Source of the DNA: Bacillota bacterium
GTDB taxonomy: Bacteria; Bacillota; Clostridia; Acetivibrionales; DTU013
Length of the DNA stretch: 64,000 nt
Assembly: GCA_023411575.1 (NCBI GenBank)
Contig: JAEYOP010000016.1
Location: 1 to 64,000, forward strand
Direction: 5' to 3'
Below the pieces are notes generated by a model. It did no database searches and had not been told where the DNA came from. It was given only the letters and a program-made list of their open reading frames with translations. Made by a program: the position numbers and the translations under genes. This document shows positions 1-9,233 of this stretch, one piece after another; within the stretch, counting starts at the first letter, position 1; every line of letters starts with the position of its first letter.

Positions 1-242
1 ATCTGGGGGTGCCTGAGATTTTGAGCGGATTTTTCGTCAGACAAGGCAAATTTTCGCAGGAATAATCTGTTTATTACAAGAAAATTTAACGCAGTATGAC
101 GGAAAATCCGCCAAAAGATCAGGCGCCAACAAATGCGAAAAAGGTTCTTAAATCCGGATTCGGAAGCATAACCAGTCCATTTTGCGGGGACCGGTTTCGC
201 CGGCTCCATAACCGTGCAGTTAAATCATTTCGGGAGATCAGC

Positions 243-3200
243 ATGTTTGATATATCGGAAGAAAGCATATGGGCAAAGACCCTTCCAAACGAATACGGCG
301 CAGGCCAGGAATACTATAAGAACCGCCGCATCAAGTCCGTGCAGTTCAACCAGGAGAAGCGCGCCTTTACGGCTACTGTTCTCGGAACAAAGCTGTATAC
401 GCTGCACCTCCGGTTTGATACGGCCGGAAAGCTTTCCGAGGCGGATTGCTCCTGCCCGGCGGGCAACGACGGCTGGGGCTGCTGCAAGCATATGGTGGCC
501 GTATTGCTGCTGATCCGGGAAAAGGACAGCCAGGGTTTTTTCCGCGAGCTGCGCTTCCGGCAGGCCGCCAAGGACATTTTCAACTTTTTCGGCGACCGTC
601 AGATCGCCGTTAAATCCACGGTTTACCTGGAGCCCGTTTTTGTGTTCGCAAAACCGAAGGAATCCGGCAGGGCGGCCCAGCCGTCGCTCCGACTGCGGGC
701 GGGCCAGGACCGGCTTTATATCGTGAAGGATATCAAGCGGTTTCTTTATTGCATGGAAAACAACCTGGAGCTGAGCTTTGGAAAGAAGTTCACCTTTGTC
801 CCGTCCAGGCACGAATTCAAAGGCCGGGATTGGAAGCTGGTCCAACTGCTCAAGGAAATCTACGAAACGGAAAAGCTGATGGAACGGTTTTCCGGCGGGG
901 GCCGGGATACGGGCCTGTTCCCGGAGGGCAGGGCCTGTCTGACCGACAGTTCCCTGAAGCGCTTCTTCGAAATTTACGCCGATACGCCCTTCCGGGCGGA
1001 TATTCTGGGAAACGAGCAGGATGCCGTCCGGGTCCGGACGGAGGATATTCCGGTCAGCTTCCTTCTTTCCGGCGAAGGCCAGGACCTTCTGCTGAGCATT
1101 GATTACGAGGGTTCCCTTCTTCCCCTCACCGAGGACGGCGAGTATTTTTATACCGGCAAGGATATTTTCCATATTTCACCCCAGCAGAGCGAATACCTGA
1201 AGCCCTTTTATCTGGCCATCATGTACCAGAAAGGCCGGAAACTGAGGTTTATAGAAGAAGATAAGCAGCGGTTCGTATCGGAAATTCTTCCGTTTGCCGA
1301 AAAAGCCGGCAAGCTTGTTATCACGGAGCAGGTTCAGTCTACCATTGAAAAAACGCCCCTCGAAGCGGAAATCTACCTGGACCGGGAGGGCTCGGACATT
1401 CTGGCGGATGTCCGGTTTATCTACGGCGAACAGACCCTGAACCCCTTCCTGCCCCAGGCAAAACCGGCGGGACCTTCCGAAAAGCTCCTGATCCGCGAGA
1501 TCAATAACGAGGAGGCCATCCTGGACATCCTCGGGATGGCGGATTTCAAGGTAAAGGACGGCAGGGTCCATCTGTCCGGCGACGATAATATCTACGAATT
1601 CGTGTTCAAACAGGTGCCGCTTTTGCAGGAGCATGCGTCGGTTTTTTATTCCGAAAACCTGAAGAATATGAAATTGAAGGCCTCCATGTCCTTTTCGGCC
1701 CGCTTCCGGCTGAACAGCGAGACCGACATGCTGGAATTCGGCTTCAACGCCGAGGGGGTGGACCGGGCGGAGCTGGCCGGGATCATGGCGGCGCTCATGA
1801 AGAAGAAAAAGTATTATCAGCTCCGGAACGGCAGCTTTATCAACCTGGATTCCAGGGAGTTCAACCAACTGAACGATTTCATCGAAAAGCTGGATGTGCC
1901 GCCGGAACAGTTCGAGCGGGAGTTCGTGGAAATACCGTGGTTCAAGGCCGCCTACCTGGACCAGAACATTCGCGAATCCGGCATTCACAACATTGAGCGG
2001 AATGCCGCCTTCAAGGAATTCGTCCAGAATATCCGCGAGCCGGAAGACATGGCCTTCCCCCTGCCCGCCGGCCTGAAAGGCACCCTGAGGGATTACCAGA
2101 AATTCGGCTTCAAGTGGATGAAAACCCTGGATTTCTACCGGCTGGGCGGTATCCTCGCCGACGATATGGGCCTTGGCAAGACCATCCAACTGATCACCCT
2201 GCTTTTATCCGCGAAGTCCGAGAAGGGTCCGGCGCCGTCGCTGGTCATCGTCCCGACCTCCCTGGTTTTCAACTGGTGCGCCGAGCTGGACAAATTTGCC
2301 CCCGGGCTGAAATATAGCGCCGTTATCGGCAATAAGGAGGAACGCCTCGCCATCCTCGGCCGCATAAATGATTTTGACGTGGTCATTACCTCCTATCCCC
2401 TGATCCGGAGGGATATCGAGCAGTATGAGACATACGGCTTCCGGTACTGCATTCTGGACGAAGCGCAGCATATCAAAAACCCCGCTTCCAGGAACGCCCG
2501 GTCCGTCAAGGAAATCAAGGCCGAAACCCGGTTTGCCCTCACCGGCACTCCGATGGAGAACAACCTGTACGAACTGTGGTCGGTGTTTGACTTTGTGCTG
2601 CCCGGGTACTTGTTCTCGTATAGCCGGTTTAATGAAAAATATGTGCAGCCCGCGTCAAGCGAGGACGGCAGCGCGGCGCTTGCGGACCTCAGCAGGCAGA
2701 TCAGGCCCTTCCTTCTCCGGAGGCTGAAAAAGGACGTACTGAACGAGCTGCCCGATAAAATCGAGAATACCATGCTGGCCGACCTGACGGAGGAGCAGAA
2801 GAAGCTTTATCTGGCGTACCTGCACGATGTGAAGGGCGAGATCGACAAGGAAATCGCCGAGGCCGGCTTTGAGAAGAGCCGGATCCGAATTCTGGCCGCC
2901 TTAACGCGGTTGAGACAGCTATGCTGCCACCCTGCCCTGTTCGTTGAGAATTATGAGGGGGAAAGCGGGAAAATGCAACTGCTGGAGGAAATCCTGCAGG
3001 AGTCCATCGAAGGCGGTCACCGTATCCTCCTGTTCTCTCAGTTTACCGGCGTGCTGCATCTCATCCGCAAGCGGCTGGAAGCCCTCAAGATCGCTCATTT
3101 GTACCTGGATGGCTCTACCCCGGTCACGGAAAGGGGATACCTGGTCCATTCCTTCAACGAAGGGCTCGGAAAGGTATTCCTGATATCGCTCAAGGCCGGC

Positions 3201-3473
3201 GGCACAGGCCTGAACCTGACCGGCGCCGATACCGTAATCCACTTCGACCCCTGGTGGAACCCTGCAGTGGAGGATCAGGCCACCGACCGTTCCTACCGCA
3301 TCGGGCAGAAAAAGTCGGTTTACGTCATGAAGCTGGTCGCCAGGGGCACCATTGAAGAAAAAATACTCGCGCTCCAGGAGAAGAAGCGCGAGCTTATCGA
3401 TGCCGTTATCCAGCCGGGGGAAACCCTGCTTTCGAAGATGACCCAGGAAGAGATCCGGGCCTTGTTCGACTGA
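243..3473 (+). CDS. SWIM zinc-finger SNF2-family DEAD/DEAH helicase
   Basis: A predicted SNF2/Rad54-like ATP-driven DNA translocase of 1076 aa. A SWIM zinc finger lies near residues 69-84 (CxC, then CKH). The C-terminal half is a complete SNF2 engine: Walker A DDMGLGKT, Walker B DEAQHIKN, motif III LTGTPMENN, and helicase C-terminal motifs GGTGLNLTGAD and DRSYRIGQ. I chose the ATG at 243 because GGGAG lies 6 nt upstream and the protein then begins MFDISEESIW, as SWIM proteins usually do. An in-frame ATG at 96 would add 49 residues without a clear ribosome binding site. Family role is chromosome or nucleoprotein remodelling; the exact substrate is unknown. It converges on the ABC exporter operon. 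Confidence 0.93.
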   Translation: MFDISEESIWAKTLPNEYGAGQEYYKNRRIKSVQFNQEKRAFTATVLGTKLYTLHLRFDTAGKLSEADCSCPAGNDGWGCCKHMVAVLLLIREKDSQGFFRELRFRQAAKDIFNFFGDRQIAVKSTVYLEPVFVFAKPKESGRAAQPSLRLRAGQDRLYIVKDIKRFLYCMENNLELSFGKKFTFVPSRHEFKGRDWKLVQLLKEIYETEKLMERFSGGGRDTGLFPEGRACLTDSSLKRFFEIYADTPFRADILGNEQDAVRVRTEDIPVSFLLSGEGQDLLLSIDYEGSLLPLTEDGEYFYTGKDIFHISPQQSEYLKPFYLAIMYQKGRKLRFIEEDKQRFVSEILPFAEKAGKLVITEQVQSTIEKTPLEAEIYLDREGSDILADVRFIYGEQTLNPFLPQAKPAGPSEKLLIREINNEEAILDILGMADFKVKDGRVHLSGDDNIYEFVFKQVPLLQEHASVFYSENLKNMKLKASMSFSARFRLNSETDMLEFGFNAEGVDRAELAGIMAALMKKKKYYQLRNGSFINLDSREFNQLNDFIEKLDVPPEQFEREFVEIPWFKAAYLDQNIRESGIHNIERNAAFKEFVQNIREPEDMAFPLPAGLKGTLRDYQKFGFKWMKTLDFYRLGGILADDMGLGKTIQLITLLLSAKSEKGPAPSLVIVPTSLVFNWCAELDKFAPGLKYSAVIGNKEERLAILGRINDFDVVITSYPLIRRDIEQYETYGFRYCILDEAQHIKNPASRNARSVKEIKAETRFALTGTPMENNLYELWSVFDFVLPGYLFSYSRFNEKYVQPASSEDGSAALADLSRQIRPFLLRRLKKDVLNELPDKIENTMLADLTEEQKKLYLAYLHDVKGEIDKEIAEAGFEKSRIRILAALTRLRQLCCHPALFVENYEGESGKMQLLEEILQESIEGGHRILLFSQFTGVLHLIRKRLEALKIAHLYLDGSTPVTERGYLVHSFNEGLGKVFLISLKAGGTGLNLTGADTVIHFDPWWNPAVEDQATDRSYRIGQKKSVYVMKLVARGTIEEKILALQEKKRELIDAVIQPGETLLSKMTQEEIRALFD

Positions 3474-3508
3474 GGAACAAACCGGAACTGATTTTTCGGT
3501 TGTCCTGA

Positions 3509-4654
3509 CTACACGAACTTCTGGACATTGCCGGTCCGGGCAAAACGGTAGATGGCTACAAGGAACAAAGCCGCGGCAAATCCGGCCAATATGAGAAGGT
3601 TCATGGTGATGTCGCTCTGCGCCCCTTCGGTCTGGAGCCTGTAAATGGCGTTTATCGCCCAGCGCTGCGGCACAAAATACCCTATTTTCTGCATAAAACC
3701 AGGCATCATGTTGATATCCCAGAAGCAGCCGCCCAGCATGCACGTCGGTGTGATGACCAGCGTACTGAGGGTGCTCGCCACGTAGGAGGAACTGGAGAAC
3801 GCCGTAACGACAAGTCCGATGCCAATCGCCACGAATCCGAAGAGGAACAGGATTCCGAACAGGGCGATATCGCTGATTCCCGTGTCTATCCTCAATAGAT
3901 ATCTCATGGTCACCTGTATAATTAAAATCTGCAGCGTCACGACCAGCAGGCTTGTCAGCGCATTGCCGGCAATGTACTGCCTGGCGCTCACCGGCGCCGA
4001 ACAAATCCTGTGGTAGGTCCGATCCCTCTTTTCCGTCAGGATGGCCATATTGATAAATCCGGCCCCCAGCATGACAAACATTATGAGGAAGCCCACGCTT
4101 GTCAGCGCCATATTTCTCCCGGTCAGCTTATCCTCCAGCTTTACTGCCGTGAGCTTGGTCGGGTTCGCCCCATACTGCCCGTACAGGTGGTCGAATACGT
4201 CCCTGTTCCCGCCGGACGCGGCGGAAAGCCTGTTCAGCGTGTCGATATAGCTGTTTATCCTCTGCCGCACCCAGACCGTTGTTTCCTGCCCCTTGACCGA
4301 GGTGATCCCCACCTTTTCCGGGCTGCCGTCATAGATGCTTTCCGTAAACCCTTCCGGGATTTCGATGACCGCGTCCGTTTCCATGTTCAAGAGCTTTTGG
4401 GTGATTTCATCGCTTTTCAAAACGAATATTTTAAAATTGGGATCCTTTCGCAAATCCGCCATCATGTCCGTGGAAAACGCTCCGGTATCCCGGTTGACCA
4501 CGCCGATCCGGAGGGATGCCGGGCCGGAATTGCCGTACATCAGCAATGAAATCAATACCCCCAGCAATGGCAGAAACAGGTAGATTATAATGTTGCCCTT
4601 TTTTCGGAACGTGTTCTTCAGAATATTCCTTATTATCAATAGAATATTACGCAT
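3509..4654 (-). CDS. ABC-2 type exporter permease (second permease)
   Basis: A 381-aa membrane protein with one N-terminal transmembrane helix (about residues 20-40), a large extracytoplasmic loop, and about five C-terminal helices, the ABC2_membrane_3/YhgE-like layout. It is the last gene of a three-gene minus-strand operon and overlaps the preceding permease by 8 bp, which implies translational coupling. With its sister permease and the ATPase it probably forms a heterodimeric exporter for a drug, lipid or peptide. The substrate cannot be read from sequence. The C-terminal segment TVGF/ML..GFIN and the QRWAINA motif are typical of the family. Confidence 0.9.
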   Translation of the reverse strand: MRNILLIIRNILKNTFRKKGNIIIYLFLPLLGVLISLLMYGNSGPASLRIGVVNRDTGAFSTDMMADLRKDPNFKIFVLKSDEITQKLLNMETDAVIEIPEGFTESIYDGSPEKVGITSVKGQETTVWVRQRINSYIDTLNRLSAASGGNRDVFDHLYGQYGANPTKLTAVKLEDKLTGRNMALTSVGFLIMFVMLGAGFINMAILTEKRDRTYHRICSAPVSARQYIAGNALTSLLVVTLQILIIQVTMRYLLRIDTGISDIALFGILFLFGFVAIGIGLVVTAFSSSSYVASTLSTLVITPTCMLGGCFWDINMMPGFMQKIGYFVPQRWAINAIYRLQTEGAQSDITMNLLILAGFAAALFLVAIYRFARTGNVQKFV

Positions 4655-5792
4655 ATTTCCCTGCCCCCTTTCTGGAAAACAAAGCCGATATCAGGATGAA
4701 TACCGCCGCGGCCGACAGATTGATCAGAACGGAGGTGGCAAACTGCGAATAATCCTGGTCGTAGATCAGTCTGAACAAGGCTGTATTGGCCCATTTTACC
4801 GGTGAAATGTTCGAGATGCCGTTGAAGACCGAACCCATTTCGGACAGCGGCACATACCCCCCGCCGAGGAACACCACCACCGGGATGATGGTATTGAGCA
4901 GACCGTTGGCGGCGTCCGCCTTTTGGAACAGATAAGCCAGACCGACGCCGAGGCTGACCGCCATGATGGAGTAGGTGGTCAGAAGCAGGAGGACGCTTAT
5001 CAAATCGCTTCCCCAGTTCGCCTTCAGCACCCATTTGCTGAAAAGGACCACAATTACTCCCTGTACCACGGTGATCATGATACAGCCTATGACCTTGCCC
5101 GTCAGAAACTCGTACCTTTTAACCGGCGCGCAAAGAATCCTTCCCGCCGTCATCTGCGTAATGTCCTCCCTCACGCTCCAAAGGCCTGTCAGGGAGGCAT
5201 ACAAGAGAATCATGGTCATCATGGTGACCGCATAGTAGTCCAGAGAACCGGGCTGCTGCTTCTGATTCAGGGATTTCAGGGAGACATACTCCCCTCGGCC
5301 CTGCATCTGTGGCATTCCGAGGGCTTCCGGCTTATTGGCGGCAATGGTCTCCATCGCCCCATAGGTTTTGATAAAGCTGCTTAATGCGCTCTCCAGGATG
5401 ACCGACTTGTAGCCGCCGTGCTTTTCATTATTATAAAACCGGATTTCTCCCATTTCGTCCGAAACCTGAATATACCCTGCATATTTGTAGCCCTTCACGC
5501 TTTCCATACCGGCATCCGCGTCATCGGTTTTTTCAAATACCAGGCCATACTCCCTCGTCAGGCTTTCCCTGAATTCCTTGAAGGCATCCGTAAGATAATG
5601 CCTGCTCTCGCCCACGTCTTCCGTGTAAAGAACCTTCATATCCCCCAGGGTTATGGTACTGTCGAACTGGCCTGAAAATGCGGCTCCGAGGATCAGAATA
5701 AGGACGATCGGGAACAGGACCATCATGATGTTGGCTTTGTAGCTTCGGACATTCAACTTGAATTCTTTTGCAATTAAACGCAGGATGTTCAT
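4647..5792 (-). CDS. ABC-2 type exporter permease (first permease)
   Basis: A 381-aa paralogue in architecture of the downstream permease: an N-terminal helix with the pattern MNILRLIAKEFKLNVRS followed by VLFPIVLILILGAAF, an extracytoplasmic domain to about residue 190, then five to six helices. The central SVREDITQMTAGRILCAPV segment is characteristic of ABC-2 permeases. It sits 13 bp after the ATPase gene and overlaps the next permease, so the three genes are almost certainly one transcript. Two unequal permeases of equal length suggest a heterodimeric pore. Confidence 0.9.
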   Translation of the reverse strand: MNILRLIAKEFKLNVRSYKANIMMVLFPIVLILILGAAFSGQFDSTITLGDMKVLYTEDVGESRHYLTDAFKEFRESLTREYGLVFEKTDDADAGMESVKGYKYAGYIQVSDEMGEIRFYNNEKHGGYKSVILESALSSFIKTYGAMETIAANKPEALGMPQMQGRGEYVSLKSLNQKQQPGSLDYYAVTMMTMILLYASLTGLWSVREDITQMTAGRILCAPVKRYEFLTGKVIGCIMITVVQGVIVVLFSKWVLKANWGSDLISVLLLLTTYSIMAVSLGVGLAYLFQKADAANGLLNTIIPVVVFLGGGYVPLSEMGSVFNGISNISPVKWANTALFRLIYDQDYSQFATSVLINLSAAAVFILISALFSRKGAGKYA

Positions 5793-5805
5793 ACCTATTC
5801 CCCCC

Positions 5806-6744
5806 TTAATCCCGGAGTCTTCTGCCGGTCAGGGACAGAAATACCGTTTCCAGATCCGGCATTTTGCTTTCCACGCTCTTGATGGAAAACCGGTTGGAAG
5901 TAAAATAATGGATGATTTTATCCAGGTTGCCGACCTCCGGCACGCTTGAAATTTTGACCGTGTCGTCCTCGATCTCGATCTCGCTGACTCCCGGAATCTC
6001 CCGGATGTCCTCCTCCCGGATCCTTCCGATGGCATCCCCGACGGAGATCCATACAATATTCCGGTCGCTTATGAGGTTTTTCAGCTCGCTGCCGGTTCCC
6101 AGCGCAATGACCTTTCCGTGATCCATGATGGCGACCCTCGTGCAAATGGCCTCCACTTCCTCCATGTAATGGCTCGTGTAGAGGATGGTGCTGCCCAGCT
6201 CATTCAGCTTCTTTACCGACTGCAGAATGTGGTTCCTGGACTGGGGATCAATGCCGACAGTGGGCTCATCCATGATGATGAGCTTCGGCTTGTGGGCGAT
6301 GGCGCAGGCGATATTCAGCCTTCTTTTCATACCGCCCGAAAAATTCTTCGGGTAGCTCTTTGCTTTATCGGACAGACCCGCGAAGTCCAACGCTTCCATC
6401 GCGGCCTCTTCCAGCTTCCTTCCTTTCAGCCCGTACAGGCTGGCAAAGAATTTCACGTTCTCCAGGCTGGAAAGCTCCTCATAAATGGCGATCTCCTGCG
6501 GAACGATGCCGATATTGCGCTTGGTGACCATGGCCTCCTTCTTGACATCCCTGCCCAATACACAGATGCTTCCCTTATCGTGGAACAAAAGGCCGATGAT
6601 CATGTTGATGGCCGTACTCTTTCCCGCCCCGTTGGGCCCCAGCAGCCCGAATATTTCACCCTCTTCGATATCAAGGGTCATTTTGTCGACCGCCGTCACC
6701 TCTCCAAAGTTTTTTGTTACTTCCTTTATACTTACTATGCTCAT
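5806..6744 (-). CDS. ABC transporter ATP-binding protein (ABC-2 exporter)
   Basis: A 312-aa ATPase with Walker A GPNGAGKST, Q-loop IVPQEIAIYEEL, signature FSGGMKRR, Walker B KLIIMDEPT and a switch His in TSHYMEE. A DrrA/CcmA-like C-terminal extension of about 90 residues follows the ATPase core. I start at the ATG at 6744 (MSIVSIKEV) because AAGGAG lies 8 nt upstream; the in-frame ATG at 6783 adds 13 unlikely residues. It is the first gene of the exporter operon and powers the two downstream permeases. Confidence 0.95.
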   Translation of the reverse strand: MSIVSIKEVTKNFGEVTAVDKMTLDIEEGEIFGLLGPNGAGKSTAINMIIGLLFHDKGSICVLGRDVKKEAMVTKRNIGIVPQEIAIYEELSSLENVKFFASLYGLKGRKLEEAAMEALDFAGLSDKAKSYPKNFSGGMKRRLNIACAIAHKPKLIIMDEPTVGIDPQSRNHILQSVKKLNELGSTILYTSHYMEEVEAICTRVAIMDHGKVIALGTGSELKNLISDRNIVWISVGDAIGRIREEDIREIPGVSEIEIEDDTVKISSVPEVGNLDKIIHYFTSNRFSIKSVESKMPDLETVFLSLTGRRLRD

Positions 6745-6854
6745 ATCCTGAACTCCTTCCGGTTCCTGAAAACAGTAATCCAAATCTTTTTTGCAACATA
6801 TATATTATAAAAAAAGCGGCGGCCCTCCGTTAGTACGAAAGGTCACCGTTTCAT

Positions 6855-6893
6855 ATGACTTTAGTCATGTCTGGCCGCCCGAGGCTTCCGGGC
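6855..6893. repeat. Intergenic palindrome and GC hairpin between zwf and the exporter operon
   Basis: Two short dyads lie in the 150-bp gap. ATGACT-TT-AGTCAT (6855-6868) is a perfect palindrome. GCCCG-AGGCTTC-CGGGC (6877-6893) is a hairpin just after the zwf stop codon. Neither is followed by a T-run, so they are weak terminator candidates; the first could equally be an operator of the exporter operon. Confidence 0.4.
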
Positions 6894-6895
6894 CC

Positions 6896-8401
6896 TTATA
6901 TGCTCCACCACTCTCTTCCATCCCTGGCCAAAAGCTCAAAGGCCTTTACCGGCCCCATAGTGCCTGCTTCATAATTAGGGAAATTCAGCTTTTTCTTCTC
7001 CCTGTATTCAATGATTTTATCTGCAAACATCCAGGAAGCTTCCACTTCATCCCACCTCGAGAAAAGCGTCGCATCCCCTTTCAATATATCCAGGATCAGC
7101 CGCTCATACGCTTCGGGAGTATTTCCCTGAATGGGACTGGCATAGCTTGTATCCATTTTTGTTGATACGATATCGTTATGGGTGGAAAAGTCCTTCGTGT
7201 TGAACTGAAAAAATACTCCAACGTTGGGCTGAATCCTTATTACCAGAAGATTGGGCTCTTGCACGTGCCTGTCTTTAAAGTACAGTACATTTGGGAGGGA
7301 CTTGAACTGCACAACAATTTCAGCCGATTTTGAACCCAGCCTCTTTCCGGTCCGGATATAGAACGGAGTACCGGCCCACCTGAAATTATTTATATGGAGT
7401 TTTAATGCTGCAAAAGTCTCCGTAACGGAGCTTTGAGGTACTTTCTCCTCCTCCCTGTACGCGGGAACAGATACCCCGTCAATGAACCCTTTTCCGTATT
7501 GCCCAAAAACCACATTATCCCGAAGCATTTCCGGGGTAAACCCCTCGATCGCCTGGATTACCTTTAATTTCTCGGTCCGGATGGAATCCGTCTTCAGGTT
7601 CACCGGGGGCTCCATTGCAACCAAAGACAGTATCTGGATTATGTGGTTCTGAACCATATCCCTCATAGCGCCCGAATTCTCATAATACCCGCTTCTCGTC
7701 CCAACTCCGTTTTTCTCCGTAAGGGATATTTGAATATTATCAACAAATTTATTGCTCCATAATGACTCAAAAACAGAATTGCAAAACCTTAGTACCATTA
7801 TGTTCTGAATCATCTCTTTGCCCAGGTAATGATCAATCCTGTATATGCTGCTTTCATCAAAAACTTCCTGCAGCCTGTCATTTAATCTCCTGGCGGTTAC
7901 CAGATCCTTTCCGAAAGGCTTTTCAATAATTAACCTGTTCCAGGCTCCTTTGTTCTTTGTAAGATTCCCTCTATGGATCCCCTGTACTATAGTCTCGAAA
8001 TACTCCGGAGCAACCGCAAGATAGAAAACCCTGTTACCGCCTGTATGGGCTTTCCCCTCCACTTCCTCAAGATAGGTTTTCAGTTTTGAATATCCGCTTT
8101 GGTCCGTAAGGTCAAACTGGAAATAGTAGATCAATTCACGCAGCCTGCTCCAATTGTCCTCCTCTATTTTGTTGCGCGAATAGGTGTTTAAGGAGTCAAA
8201 CACTTCATCCCTGTATTGCTCGACCGACTTCTCCTTTCGGCCGACAGCGACTACGGCAAATTTCTCAGGCAATAATCTATCATGCACCAGATTATACAGC
8301 GCAGGCATTAGTTTTCTATGCGTCAGGTCACCTGTGCCGCCGAAGATTACCATGACTGCATTCAGGCTGCTATTCTTTTTTTCCGGATTATCCTGGTTCA
8401 A
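6896..8401 (-). CDS. zwf: Glucose-6-phosphate 1-dehydrogenase
   Basis: Oxidises glucose-6-phosphate to 6-phosphogluconolactone with NADP+ in the first step of the oxidative pentose phosphate pathway. The 501-aa length is normal. The Rossmann motif GGTGDLTHRKL is at about residues 21-31, the active-site motif RIDHYLGKE at about 185, and the substrate-binding KPFGKD is present. The start is TTG at 8401, supported by AGGAGGT 6 nt upstream. It is monocistronic here, with no gnd or pgl next to it. It could use glucose-6-phosphate made by the GH65/pgmB locus 22 kb away, though nothing shows coregulation. Confidence 0.97.
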   Translation of the reverse strand: MNQDNPEKKNSSLNAVMVIFGGTGDLTHRKLMPALYNLVHDRLLPEKFAVVAVGRKEKSVEQYRDEVFDSLNTYSRNKIEEDNWSRLRELIYYFQFDLTDQSGYSKLKTYLEEVEGKAHTGGNRVFYLAVAPEYFETIVQGIHRGNLTKNKGAWNRLIIEKPFGKDLVTARRLNDRLQEVFDESSIYRIDHYLGKEMIQNIMVLRFCNSVFESLWSNKFVDNIQISLTEKNGVGTRSGYYENSGAMRDMVQNHIIQILSLVAMEPPVNLKTDSIRTEKLKVIQAIEGFTPEMLRDNVVFGQYGKGFIDGVSVPAYREEEKVPQSSVTETFAALKLHINNFRWAGTPFYIRTGKRLGSKSAEIVVQFKSLPNVLYFKDRHVQEPNLLVIRIQPNVGVFFQFNTKDFSTHNDIVSTKMDTSYASPIQGNTPEAYERLILDILKGDATLFSRWDEVEASWMFADKIIEYREKKKLNFPNYEAGTMGPVKAFELLARDGREWWSI

Positions 8402-8485
8402 GCTATGACCTCCTTATATGACCCCAAATCCCTTTTACCACTTATTTCTGCTGATGTATTCGTCTGCATACTATCGTCAGTTATA

Positions 8486-8513
8486 ATAATATACCCTGCC
8501 TCATTGAGATCAA
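8486..8513 (-). promoter_or_regulatory. Candidate sigma-A promoter of zwf
   Basis: On the minus strand TTGATC (8508-8513), a 16-bp spacer and TATTAT (8486-8491) lie about 85 bp upstream of the zwf start codon. Confidence 0.45.
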
Positions 8514-8525
8514 TCTTACTCTTGA

Positions 8526-8632
8526 TCATTTTTGTATTCGATGTATTGGACCGCCGCCGACGATTATCACATCCTGCATAAGCATCCGCCTCATTTCTTC
8601 ATAGCCATCTTCAAAGCCGGACAATGGCAATC
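8526..8632 (-). pseudogene. Possible gene remnant with a GGGP nucleotide/cofactor loop
   Basis: A 33-codon open stretch on the minus strand reads LPLSGFEDGYEEMRRM followed by LMQDVIIVGGGPI and then stops. The DVIIVGGG-P-I ending resembles either a cobalamin-binding mutase C-terminus or the start of an FAD enzyme. There is no good start site or remaining gene around it, so it is at best a decayed fragment in the 380-bp gap between zwf and the HTH gene. Confidence 0.22.
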
Positions 8633-8724
8633 ATGATGCCGGCGGTGTTTTCCTGCTATGCCGTGCAGGTTATCATGTCCTTTATGGACCTGCTGCTTTT
8701 GCCGGCCAAAACGCAAAAAGCGTC

Positions 8725-8780
8725 TTGACTTACTCCTTATTATTGCTTATAATAACCTTATAAGAAATAATAAGGAGTAA
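8725..8780 (+). promoter_or_regulatory. Promoter inside a 51-bp near-perfect dyad (operator)
   Basis: TTGACT (8725-8730), a 17-bp spacer and TATAAT (8748-8753) form a near-consensus promoter. A dyad runs from 8730 to 8780: arms TTACTCCTTATTATT (8730-8744) and AATAATAAGGAGTAA (8766-8780) plus inner arms CTTATAA (8746-8752) and TTATAAG (8758-8764). 22 of 23 paired positions match. The right arm contains the AAGGAG ribosome binding site of the HTH gene at 8784. Transcription should begin near 8760, so this reads as a DNA operator, probably for autoregulation. Confidence 0.8.
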
Positions 8781-8783
8781 ATC

Positions 8784-9227
8784 ATGACAAAAGATTATTA
8801 CACCGTCGAGCAAATTTCAGACATGCTGGACATCCATCCGAAGACCATTCAGCGATATATTCGGGAGGGCAGACTGCGCGCAGTAAAGATTGGCAAGGGT
8901 TGGCGCGTCAGCGGCCATGATCTAAGCGTTTTTGTCGAGAGCAGCGGCGACGAAGGGCTTGGTTCAGGAAACCGGCCGGCGCGCAGTGTCATCGCCTCGT
9001 CGGTTATCGATATCATTACCTGCGGAAAGGAGGATGCCATCCGTATCATGAATACGCTGACAGCCGCCTTAAACGCCAAGCCGCCGGAATACGGACGGTC
9101 GTCCATGCAGTCGCAATATATCGAACATGAAAATATGGTTCGTATTACGCTCTGGGGCGACATTCGCCTTATGGCAGCTATGATGGACATGGTTGCCTCA
9201 CTGACAGAACAAAATGAGAAGGAGTGA
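8784..9227 (+). CDS. Excisionase/MerR-like HTH DNA-binding regulator
   Basis: A 147-aa protein whose first 50 residues are an excisionase-family (HTH_17) domain: YYTVEQISDMLDIHPKTIQR followed by YIREGRLRAVKIGKGWRV. The rest (about 75-147) is an alpha/beta domain I do not recognise. AAGGAG lies 5 nt before the ATG and forms part of the upstream dyad, which suggests self-repression. The hydrolase gene follows after 6 bp, so the pair is one operon, with the hydrolase as the likely regulated function. Confidence 0.85.
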   Translation: MTKDYYTVEQISDMLDIHPKTIQRYIREGRLRAVKIGKGWRVSGHDLSVFVESSGDEGLGSGNRPARSVIASSVIDIITCGKEDAIRIMNTLTAALNAKPPEYGRSSMQSQYIEHENMVRITLWGDIRLMAAMMDMVASLTEQNEKE

Positions 9228-9233
9228 TTTAAC

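Noticed and set aside
225..2471. Long minus-strand frames (up to 337 aa) opposite the SNF2 gene
   Set aside because: They mirror a GC-rich coding gene, lack ribosome binding sites and show no domain.
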